Made by a program: the position numbers and the translations under genes. From Flammulina velutipes (taxonomy: Eukaryota; Basidiomycota; Agaricomycetes; Agaricales; Physalacriaceae): 64,000 nt of DNA. The DNA lies in contig CM022369.1 of the NCBI GenBank assembly GCA_011800155.1, forward strand, positions 558,001-622,000, given 5' to 3'. Shown here piece by piece: positions 11,444 through 21,823 of the stretch (its first letter is position 1; every line of letters begins with the position of its first letter). The notes under the pieces are model-generated. The model was not told where the DNA came from and searched no databases. It worked only from the letters and a program-made list of their open reading frames with translations.

Positions 11444-12950
11444 ATGCCCAAGCTGCTCTCAATCCTCTCTCTTTGCCTGGTTTCTCTTGTCGGGGTCTTG
11501 TATCAAGCCTACCTCGCACCCGCCCTCAAGGTTCACAATTTCTTCCTCAGCGTCGAAACACAGAATCGGCCTGAGCAATGTACGACTTATCCAGAGCTGC
11601 AAGGATGCGAGAGTACGTTTCCTTCAGCTTGCCAAAGCACAACTGATATTTTTTGCGTTTATCAGAGATCGTACTCCACCCCGACTCTGGTCTTCTCTAT
11701 CTATCGTGCTCCTCGTTGGAACAGCGGGAACACTGGCTAAACCCGTCTCCGGCTATGGTATCCAATGAAGGTTCCAACTATCTGGCTATATACACACCTG
11801 GACACAACGGTACAGGCGCCATCCAACACATCTCGCTAGAAGGGCTTGATACATCCCGGACTATCGCCTTCCATGGCTTGGATGTAGTGCCCTCGAACAC
11901 CAACAAGACTGAGATATTTATTTACTTGGTACACCACAGACTACCAAAATCCCAAAATGTTCTGTCTGTGGGCTACGATTCATGCATCGAGGTTTTCAAA
12001 GCCAAAGTAGGCGGAACGGTAGCCGTCTATCTTCACACTCTCAAAGGCGATGCTCTCCATTCTCCTAACGACGTCGTGGGGCAGCCAGACGGAAAAGGCG
12101 CGTTCTTTACCAACGATGGCAAGATAGGTTCAAAAGCAGGAACACTAGTATGTCGGCCACTCGGATTTCTTACAAACCTTTGCTCAACTAGCCTCAGATC
12201 GCCCATCTGCAAGAACTCGTTCGGCCAACTTCGTCAGTGGCATATTGTCATGTAGACAACGGCTGCAAGACCTCCATAGGACGACTTCGCGGTCCTAACG
12301 GCATTACGATGGCTAGCAATGGGACGATATACGTCGCCAGTTCGCTCTGGAAGAACTTGATGGTACTCGAGAGACAGGACGATGATTCGCTTGTCCACAC
12401 GGACACTATTCCAACTGGTGAGCAGCTTCAATTCAGCAAATCAAAGTATGATTCATACAAGACTGTATACAGAGAGCATCACTGACAACATATCCATCGA
12501 CGAGGATGGGATAATATGGGCAGCCTGTAGGCACTATTGACAAATACTGAAGCAACTTTCCTCATGGTCTCTGCAGCTATTCCGAATAGCCATAAAGCGG
12601 TAGAAGGCATGAAGAATGTATCTCGCCGTTGCCCGCATGCAACCGTTAGAGCGGGACTCAACGATGTGCCTTCATCTGAATCACTACATGGAAGGAAGTA
12701 CAAGGTTGAAACGGTGAGAGCCATCATGTTAAGTTGAACAAAGACACTCATATCGTATTAGGTTCTCCAAGACGACGGGGATCTTTTATCTTTCATCACC
12801 AGTGTGGTACATGATAGTCGACGAGAGCGATTGTACCTACACGGTAAGCTGCCGAAAAGGGCTTACATATTGCATGAGCTCTAATTTGACGTTCTCGATA
12901 TAGGTCTCACGACGCCTTGGCTTACCGTATGCGAACTACCTAGGTTGTAA
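11444..12950 (+). CDS. paraoxonase/arylesterase-like six-bladed propeller enzyme, copy 1
   Basis: Predicted 396 residues from seven exons. An N-terminal hydrophobic segment (LLSILSLCLVSLVGVLYQAYLA) looks like a signal anchor. Propeller motifs match the serum paraoxonase family: the His region TIAFHGLDVVP, the calcium-ligand type Asn regions HSPNDVVGQPDG and GPNGITMASNG, and DNISIDEDGIIW, comparable to the Asp-Asn pair of PON1. A Cys after the first exon (ELQGCEKI) and one at the tail (LTVCEL) could form the closing disulfide known in PON1. The substrate (lactone or aryl ester) cannot be read from sequence. It is followed 474 bases later by a clear paralogue with the same exon pattern. The splice acceptor before SIPNSHK is the least certain. 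Confidence 0.82.
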
Positions 12951-13383
12951 TCGCCTTGTCAATCCAAACTGATATTCTCTGTTGCCGATACTTTAGACAG
13001 TAATTCGCAGTCAATAAAGTACGGCGGTACAATCATGCCAAGGTGCATTTGGACAATCCAAGGCTTCTTCGAGGTGCATCCGCTGTCCGAGGCGGCGCCG
13101 CTACTGCTTCGATGCCGTTCTCTCTTTCGTAACAAAACTGCACGATTTGACACCCTACCCTCGGCTGATACCTAGGTATTACTACAAAGGTTGCCAGATA
13201 ACCTGGTTGTAGGAGCCCTCAAGGACCACTGGTGAATAGAGCATTACTGGACAGCACACTTAACACAATACTTACTACTTTCTAGATAGCCACGAGTGTC
13301 CTGGGTCTCCTTCTACCTTTCATGTCAAGCGGGTGAGGTGTCACGTCCAAATGTCGCTAACGCTGCCAGCATCCGAATATTTC
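12951..13383. other. intergenic between the two arylesterase-like genes
   Basis: No coding signal of note is present. Short minus-strand open frames lack similarity, and I saw no transposon ends. It carries the promoter of copy 2. Confidence 0.45.
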
Positions 13384-13391
13384 ATTTATAT
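13384..13391 (+). promoter_or_regulatory. TATA-like element of second arylesterase-like gene
   Basis: ATTTATAT lies 34-41 bases before the ATG at 13425, mirroring the placement in copy 1. This favours 13425 over upstream in-frame starts. Confidence 0.42.
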
Positions 13392-13424
13392 CAGTGCGCC
13401 GATATCATTATGATTATCCTCTCC

Positions 13425-14909
13425 ATGGCCCACCGCAGTCTGCAGTTCTCCTTATTCGCTGTGTCGATCCTCGCGATCCTGCAGTGTTATATTCACATAT
13501 ACCCTCTAGTGCGTAGCCTGGGCATTCTCATCACAGTCAAGACTTGGAACATGCCGGAACAATGCATACGTGTCCCACAATTGGAAGGATGTGAAAGTAA
13601 ATGTCTTTCAATATACGATGACAATGCTCCTTGCTAATCATGATGTCTAGAAATTGCGGTCCATCCCGCGTCAGGGCTTGTGTATCTGGCATGCACTTCG
13701 TTGGAGCAACGTTTTCATTGGCTCAACCCTTCGCGAAATTCTACCATCCCACGAACGGGGTCCAACTATTTGGCGTTTTACAATCACGATGCCGTCGTAC
13801 ATTCCGATTTTGTGCGGCATCTAACACTTGTCGGCTTCGACGATTCCAGGACTATTGCTTTCCATGGCTTGGATGTCGTACCTGCGGTCAATGACAAGGA
13901 AGACGGCACATTATTCATATTTCTTGTCCACCACAGAGCACCACCGGCTGGTCAAGATCTCATCCTCGTTGGATTTGATTCATCTGTTGAAGTATTCAAA
14001 ACCATAGTGGGAAGCACAATCGCGACACATCTGCACACGTTCGATAGTCCCATATTACATTCACCAAACGATGTGATCGGATCTCCAGACGGTCAGAGCA
14101 TATTCTTCACAAATGACGGCAAGAATCCAAGAAAGTTTGGTACTCCTGTAAGTTTACCGTATTTTTACTCAGACGTTTCTTTTTCGCTGAACCTAAGACG
14201 TACTAGCTCGCTGATATGAAGGAACTGTTACGACCCAATTCATCTGTGGGTTATTGTCATGTCGAACAAGGGTGCAAGATAGCGATCGGAGGACTGTTCA
14301 ATCCTAACGGGATAGCCATGGCCTCCAATGGGACCATCTATCTCTCCAGTTCGTTGTCCCCTGGAATTCGAGTCCTCAATAGACAAGACAACGACGAGCT
14401 TACGCTATCTGATATTATTCTGACTGGTGGGTTGCGATCATGTCCTTTGTGCCTCCTCGTCTTACCGAAGAGAAGATTCCGGTGGTGATAACTTGACCAT
14501 CGACGATGATGGTACCTTATGGGTAGCAGGTGAGAATAAAGCAACTTAAGTCATGATTACCGTCCACGAACGCCTATGTTAGCATTCCCCAAAGCACTTG
14601 ATGCTGTAGCGCACATGGAGACCTTCGAATATCCATGCCCCCATACGACATTCAAGGTTGGACGAAGAGCGGGAAAATACTACGTTGAAAAGGTGAGCTC
14701 TTTGAAACTGTTCAATACGAGGCACTCATTTGTCATAGGCACTGTCAGATGATGGTCGTTCTCTGTCTTTCATTACCACTGTGGCGCATGACAGTCGACG
14801 AGGAAAGTTATATTTCCATGGTAAGGATAGGTGCTTGCTTGTTCCGCCACATTTTTTGACTCCGTCTTCAGGCCCTACAACATCAAGGCTCACTGTGTGT
14901 GAGGTATAG
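13425..14909 (+). CDS. paraoxonase/arylesterase-like six-bladed propeller enzyme, copy 2
   Basis: Predicted 391 residues, seven exons placed like those of copy 1. It begins MAHRSLQFSLFAVSILAILQ, a signal-anchor-like segment. Shared propeller motifs are SRTIAFHGLDVVPA, HSPNDVIGSPDG, FTNDGKN, NPNGIAMASNGTIYLSSS and DNLTIDDDGTLWVA. The tail LTVCEV keeps the Cys expected for the closing disulfide. Overall similarity with copy 1 is clear but moderate (for example LVHHRAP against LVHHRLP), so the duplication is not recent. A secreted or membrane-anchored calcium-dependent esterase or lactonase is inferred from the family. Confidence 0.83.
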
Positions 14910-15027
14910 CATATGTAGGCACAGCATGAACGTAGTTCAATTGATACGACAGTCTGAATCGATAGCAATAATACACAGCATATACATAGTTAGTGGGGTA
15001 TCTTCAACAAGGAAAAGGAATGGGTAT

Positions 15028-15869
15028 TCATGATGGATGCGTAACTTGAACTGTTATCCTCTGTCCCAGGATACCAAACGGATGACTGTGGTCGTCTTCA
15101 GCAGTGATAGTGATAACCCCCAAACAACCTCCCGCAGTGACTGATGCGTCTTCGGCCTTCTTTCCCTTCTTTGTTATCCAGGCGCTAAGATCTTTGGTCT
15201 TCTGGGTCTGGAGATTGACGGGCTCCATGGGCAATGCGGCGTGGTTTTTGCAAAGGCAGCGGAGAAGACGCGTATATCGAGTTGGTTCGCGTCTTTTGGG
15301 ATGGACGTTATCAGCCGGGCTTAAATACCTGTCAGCGACATCGGCATTTTGTTAAACGAGAGACTCACTTGATATGGAAGTGTCCTTCTTTTTTCAACCT
15401 TGTCGCCACCATGAAGGTGCGCAGCTTGTGGTCGATTTCTGGGATTGGAATGATGGCGAACGAACGGGTGGCCGTAGTATGAGGGGACAAGGCCGTGTAA
15501 ACGGTGCTCTCAAAGAGACAAGTGACGCCATGATATTGAGGTATGTTCTAGTAAAATAATTCAGCACCGAGACGGTGTCCACCAAATTGAACGCACCCAT
15601 TTGGACTTCCGGCCATGGAACGACTTGATGATATCTTCCACACGCTTCCTCATTGGAGCTCCCATTTGTTTTCCACGCGCCTTGGGTATCATTTTCTCTT
15701 TGGCTGAGATGGCTGAGACTTTATTCGCCTTCCGTTTGCGTTCCCTCTTGATGGCAATACATGTTTGACACGGTTGGAAGGTGTTTGAAGACTCGACACT
15801 GCGGCAATAGGGACAGATGCGGACACTCTTTCTGGGCACTCGAGCAGATTTTCTAGGCTGTAGGATCAT
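15028..15869 (-). CDS. unknown protein with N-terminal four-cysteine zinc ribbon
   Basis: Three exons (15869-15597, 15547-15369, 15328-15028) encode 250 residues. I do not recognise the family. The N terminus is basic and carries a CPYC...CQTC pattern (two CxxC pairs 13 residues apart) that looks like a zinc ribbon, followed by a very basic stretch (KRERKRKANK). The middle reads CLFESTVYTALSPHTT and FAIIPIPEIDHKLRTFMVAT. The C-terminal part around GGCLGVITITAEDDHSHPFG looks like a folded beta-rich region. Basic charge plus a zinc ribbon would fit nucleic-acid binding, but that is only a guess. The start is the Met following an in-frame IIM, just downstream of less likely upstream codons. Confidence 0.6.
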
Positions 15870-16133
15870 GATGATGGAGTGAAAGTACGCGACGATCGGT
15901 TCGAAAAATAAAAGCGCGCCTGTCACATCACATGACGTGAACACCGTGTCACACTAATACTACAATCGCTATACGGGATATTCCTATGACCCAAGTTTAT
16001 CTACCGCAACCGATACTTGCGTTCATCTATGGCCAAATCGTGGAGAACTAAGAGACCGAGTTGTATTTTTCCATCGGATGGAATTACTTCTACACAGTGA
16101 TCAGCTTTGATATACTGCTAGAGTGTCAAGAAC

Positions 16134-18531
16134 TCACCTCGACCTTTGAAGGGAAAATGTCGAAGGAACCGCAAACTCCGTAGACGCCAACCCCTCATCT
16201 GATACCACTTGCTTGGAAACCTCCGCTTCCAGTTTGATGTTTGCGTACATATGGAATCGGAAGATATCCAAGACAGGCTGAATACTCGACGCGTTCTGCC
16301 AGCGTTCCGCAGCCTGGTCGAGCACCTCCACAGCCTTGAGCCATGCAGCCTCGTTCGCGCCATCTAGGTGTGAAATTCGTATGAAATGCCGAACAGCGCG
16401 CCTCGCCTTCACCGCTGAAGGAGGATCTGTGATCACACCCCTCACCAAAATCCCTAACAGGATGTTGACAATACTTTCTGGGAGCCGTCGAGCAGTAACC
16501 AACGCCTCGTCCAAAATATGGGTAAAGGCCGCCTGAGAATCAACGCTAAACGATCCACTGGGACTCTGATCCTGGTTCACTCGCAACCATAATCGACGAA
16601 GAGTGTTTGTCGGCTCGTATGGCAGGCCATGATGGTTGTGCACGATAAGACTAAGATATTCGGTGATGAGCTGGAATCCGATTTGGTGCAGGTGAATTCG
16701 GTATTGATCGATGTATTCCAGAGTTTGGCGCGCAATTTCTTCTGCCAGGTATATGTCTCCACTGGCTGCTGCTGCTGTGTCTAGCAATACTTCCAGGTTC
16801 TGACGTACAGAGTCTAGCTTGAGATAGATGCCTGCTGATGACATCGTGTGTTGCCCTCGAAGATGTGGTTCCATCGAAGATAGTAGGAACTGTATTCGTA
16901 TATTGGCATGATCTGTTCGTCGCTGAGCCATCTGAGCCTCTGGAGTATCCAGGTGGTAGATTGGATGCCGCTCGTTATTCCATCTACGTGTCCTAAGAAA
17001 TTCATGGACTTCTGTTTCAAGTTTGAAAGCCCGGTCAAGATGCACATCCAGGAGCCTTCTAGAGACAACCATACATGCAGAGGCTATTTTTGATAAAAAA
17101 GCAATTAGTCAAATAAACATCAAAGCGCTTTGAATACATACCGGAAAACTCTGAAATCCCATAAACCTGCTTGCTGATAGAATCGATAGACTTGAGAGTA
17201 TCCTCGTCAAAGCGCAGCGATTCCCTGAACCCGCAGACAGCCTGTCCATTCACTTTCGAGCTAGGCAGCGACATCATACTCAGCGACCATATGGCCTTCA
17301 AGCAAGTCGCCGCCCTCGTTTGAGCAACCGTCTTTTCTATCTTCAGCTGCCTTTCCGCGCACGACATCAATAAGCGCGGTATCCGATAGCCCAACCGCAC
17401 AGTGACTGCATCATGTTCCAATAGCCTATGTAGAAGTAGCTTGGCACTATAGTCGGTGCACGCGACGACCTTGGGTATGACTTCCACGAAGGACTCGAGC
17501 TGTGAGTCGTCTCGGATGGTCTCGAGCGCCCAGGACATGGCGCGAAAGTCGCGCTCGTCGCGCTCTGGGGAGATCTCGGTGGCGGCGTGCTCGCGCGCGT
17601 CGGCGAGTGTCATGTGGGGTTCCACCGCCGACCAAGTGCCTGTAGTGTCCCTCCAGTGAAGGAGTCGGAGTCCAGATACGATGTGCCATGATAGAAGTGT
17701 CAATGGTGTCCGGTATGGACAGTCGAGGCAGAAAAAGGGAATGAATGTGACCAGGCCATAGATAAATATACAAAACACCACGACGCCGAGGATCACGTAG
17801 GCCAACGCATTGTTGAACATGAAGAGGTAGGCGACGAGCCCAGAGAAGAAGAGGAAAAGGGATATGTGTAGCAGGAGAGGTATGATCTCGACAATGGCAG
17901 CCATCTTGAAGCGGTTTATGCCTTGATAGAGGTATGCAGATATTCGCGCGCGACGCTGAGGTGTGGAATGCTTTCCAGCAGCTTGCCGATAGTTCCGCGT
18001 CCATTGCTGGATTAGAGTCGCGAAAAGTGCACATAACAGGCTGAACGACAAGCTCAAGTACCACAGAATGTTGCAGATGAACGCGGAGGACGATAATTGG
18101 AATGATTCCACCGGCAAGTCCAAATGCACGTCTCCATTTGGTGACATCGATGCAATCTGGTTCGACATATGTCCTAGAATGACAACCATCCTGTCTTCCG
18201 AGTCTGGTACAAGGTACCGGTTGCTTTCCACCAGAAAAGCTGTTACACTCGCTGAAAAGAGACCGGCCTACAGCCACACATTAGCGCCAAGCCGAGGTAT
18301 AATCAGGACCCAACATACGAATATCAAGATGGCGTCCATATCGCTTTTCCAACTATGGGCAAGCGCTTCATCGTATTTCTCTGCCTCTGACAAATACGTG
18401 GACCATATCCGCGCAGACGGGTCCTCGTATCGAGGGGATTTCATGTGATCTGTCCCATTGTTTCTAGTTGGTGAGCGTACCTCCAAGTTGCGACGTGTAC
18501 GCACCATTGCTGCCATGTCCTCCTGCTGCAT
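16134..18531 (-). CDS. DUF6535 membrane protein
   Basis: Three exons (18531-18319, 18267-17142, 17083-16134) encode 762 residues. The N-terminal block WSTYLSEAEKYDEALAHSWK, SDMDAILIF, AGLFSASVTAFLVES and ILWYLSLSFSLLCALFATLI is the DUF6535 domain, found in large numbers in mushroom genomes and of unknown function. Four hydrophobic spans are visible: near AGLFSASV, near NILWYLSLSF, and two after FKMAAIVEIIPLLLHISLFL. The rest is a long soluble, helical C-terminal region without recognised domains. The first exon reads through a possible short intron without losing frame. The stop used here follows LQRSR. Confidence 0.85.
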
Positions 18532-18952
18532 TTACCGACTCCATGAAGAGAGTTGATAGATCAAAATAGCGTGGGGAGCAGTGAGAAGCGTGAGGTTCTC
18601 AGTGGCCGAGTCACATAGCCTCAAGGAAATCGACATGGCAGATGGGAAGCTCGAATGATGCATCAACCCTTGATCACAAGTGCCGCATGCACATAAAAGA
18701 CCTCTTCAGCACTGGCAGCGCCCTTGACACACGAAAGTAAACGAAGCTTGTGCTACATGACTTCTATACAAAATCCGAATATTATTCATACGCCACCAGA
18801 TTTCGCAATTTGCATTAACCTTTCCCATAATCTACAGAGAACAAACAAAATATCGCACAAACGGTACAGTAGGTTAAAGATCGATAAAGATGTGAACAGA
18901 AGATCGTAAGTAATATTCATTCCCAAAGTCCAAGTTCATCATTCATCCTCGT
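18532..18952. other. intergenic
   Basis: It lies between the DUF6535 start and the stop of the next minus-strand gene. A short plus-strand open frame (18724-18909) has no similarity. Nothing else was seen. Confidence 0.45.
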
Positions 18953-21471
18953 TCACGAAAATCCACTGCGCTTCGTCTTAATCTCCCTTAATCGCCTTAA
19001 CAGATCCTCGGCCTCTTCAGGGTTAATCGTCCCTCTCCGCCTCTCATGTATCAGCCCATTCTCAATCGAATCGAGGACGTCGTGTATCAAGTCCCTGTAG
19101 TCGACACCGAAGAAGGCTGTGAGTTTCGCCGCGCGACGGCGACGCAGCTGAAAGTCCGTTACTTCCACTGTGGGTGAAGAGATGGACTCCGCGAGACTAT
19201 ACTCGGACGCCAGGGAGGTGAGCGATGTACGGACAGGGAGCGAGCGACGGCGTTCTGAGCGTATAGAAGAGCGCCTTTCGGCGACAGACGTGGCAATAGG
19301 CGTAGCAGTGGGCGTGGGCGTGTTGAGGTATTCATGCAGCTCTGCAAGAGACTCCCGATCATCCTAAAGGATGTTCAATACATGAAGGAAGAGAACAGAC
19401 AGTAAAGCTCACTCTATCGATAATATCCACAAGAGAGTTTAAAGAGTGTTGGTAGTGAGAATAGACGACTGATCCACTGCGACTACGAGGAGCTCGGCGG
19501 TTATCATCATCTTCATTGTCTTGGGTAAGGAGGAGGGGCCGAGTCGAGTCCGCAGTGGTTGGGCGATCATCTTTCTTCTTGTTGTGTCGCTTATACGACG
19601 CAGGCTCCGGCGGAGTCCGTTGTCCAGAATTGGATCGCTTGTTAAGGATTGGTGTATTCGTCGTTCGAGGAAGCTCGAGATTCGAGGTAGTTCCTGATCG
19701 TGTATGGTAGAGTGTTTGTGGAGGCGCTACTCCGAAAACCTACAGCGGAGTGAGCAATTAGAAACAGACCGAAAGCGAAGATACCGCACCTTCTCCATTT
19801 TCTGGGCTCGACGAACGTTGATAGCCTTCTCATGATCATCGAGGTTCTCCTTGACTCTATCGTGATCATCAGACCACGTCCCAAATGCCGCGACCGAGCT
19901 ACTGCGACGACGCCTCAACCACACCCGCTTATCATCTGTATTCTCCGTAGGAGTCGGTGCTGGAGGAAGAGAATCAAAGGGATCTTGGAGGCCAAGGACG
20001 AGGTTGGTGGGAACGCGTGAACCAAGGAACCGGTGCAGCTTGGCGAGTTTATCTCTCTTGCGTCTCCTGAGTTCCTCTTCCTGTTCATCCGGAGACATCT
20101 GCTCGAACAAAGAGCGTGTGGCCGGAGATGAAGGGGTACGCCGAGGAGGGAGGTCTTGCTCGTCGTCGGAAAATTCCATGAACGATGTGGGAGGTGACAC
20201 CGGGCGTCGCGTGTCCAAGTCTATGGTCGAATGACGGCGTTCCGAGTTGATAGAACGTGTGGGGTGCTCTATAGATTCGGAGACTGAGACGGCTCCCCGA
20301 AAGTGTCTAGACCTGTTAGGACTGGAGGGCATGTCAAGAAAGCTGCTGGGACTGGTGCTGTGGGGCATAACACCTGCACCGGGCGGCTGGCCAAACATTT
20401 GGGTCAACTTGCGGGACTTGCGCACGAGATCAGCGCGGGCGTCCGCTTGAAGATAGTTTGTTGTGGGTGGAAGGTCTACGGGGAGGGATACGCTGTGTTT
20501 TTTGATAGTTGGAATGTTGCTGGTGCGTGCACCAAAGTTGGGCTTGGGCGTGGTAGGGAGCGGCGGTTTGGGGGTGCGCGAAGGAGAGTGTGATTCGTAA
20601 ATGTTGGTATCAAAATGAGCGGCTTGGGGTGAGAACATGTCGATGAAGGAAGTGCGGTCCGCGTCGTCGGTGAGACGAGAAGAACTGCGAGATTGGCGAG
20701 CGTGCGACATGAGCGAGGAGGCGTTATAGACGGAGCTGCTAATGCTGATATACGCGTCGTCGACCGTTGATGCTGGATGTGTGTAGTCAGAATCGAGCGT
20801 GCCCGTCACCGTCGATGTAGACGACGATGACCCTTTCCTTTCGTGGGAAACGAGAAAGGGCCGGCTGGATGCTGTGGCAACGCTAGGGTCCGCGGCGACT
20901 GCGCGAGGTGCCTTCCTTTCCATGTCTTTCTCTGCGCAACTGTGAGCATGTAACCACCCAACGCTAATTAGTGTTGTTACGCACTAGCACGAAGATCAGA
21001 ACCGCGCCTTTGGGTCGATAACCGCCGTTTCGCACTGGGTTTCGCGTTTTTGTGCTCGTCGACGTCGAGAGCTCGACGATGGTGGTCGTTGTACTCGTCA
21101 ACTCGAATGCGGAGCGAGACTCGATCGACATCCAAACTCCGCTCAACGCCACCAATTTGCCCAGACTCCATAATTCTTCCCAGCGTCGCACTAGTCGGTC
21201 TCGGTCCAGGCTGTATATTATCGACAGGCGTATTGGGTCGCGATGAGCTCCTCTTCTTGCGCGGTGGTGGCGACAACGCGTGGATCGATCCTTCTTCGCT
21301 AGCGGGGCTCGTCGGAGTCGTAGACAACCACGGATTGTTGCTCGCATGTTTCGCCCAAACGGCCTCCAACTCTGGCGACACTCCCATCTGTCGTGTGCAA
21401 TCAGTACCTTCACTTCGACATCACATATCACTCACCTCTTTTAACAGCGACTGTGGGGGCGATGAGGACAT
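18953..21471 (-). CDS. unknown, mostly disordered protein with conserved-looking C-terminal helical domain
   Basis: Five exons (21471-21436, 21387-20985, 20931-19790, 19739-19413, 19363-18953) encode 772 residues. I do not recognise the family. The first exon gives MSSSPPQSLLKE and joins in frame to MGVSPELEAVWAKHASNNPWL. Most of the protein is Ser/Pro/Arg-rich and likely disordered, with a helical charged stretch SPDEQEEELRRRKRDKLAKL followed by HRFLGSRVPTNLVLGL. The C terminus looks folded: LRRRRAAKLTAFFGVDYRDL, then DSIENGLIHERRRGTINPEE and LLRRLREIKTKR. Both blocks are good search seeds. A cytoskeletal or signalling scaffold role is possible, but nothing in the sequence decides it. Confidence 0.68.
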
Positions 21472-21823
21472 TCATGTGCACCAGTATACATACCCCCTTG
21501 TATCAATCTAGCCCTGGACATCCAATATCCAGGATGCCCGCAACATGACGCACTTGCAATATTCCATGCCGCGCGAATAGAACTACCCGATATTGCCCTT
21601 CCCCTTCCCCTCCCCCCAAACCTTGAACCTTACCGACCCCGTTCATCTCGCCTATCTGGGCGGGTTATCTCGTATCCACTGCACATTACAAATCGGCATC
21701 CACTGTCTGTCATCGACCATCCATCCATCTGTGGCGCAATTGAAACACATCGCCATCCATCATTCCAATATTAAATCCGTACAGCTACCATGTATTATAC
21801 AAAATATGCCAAATGCAGAAAAT
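21472..21823. other. intergenic
   Basis: A pyrimidine-rich block around 21596-21640 lies upstream of the preceding minus-strand gene, as expected for a promoter or for 3' UTR of the lipid-transfer gene. No gene was seen. Confidence 0.4.

Noticed and set aside
17447..18277. 276-residue minus-strand open frame
   Set aside because: Overlaps the DUF6535 coding frame out of phase; no domain.
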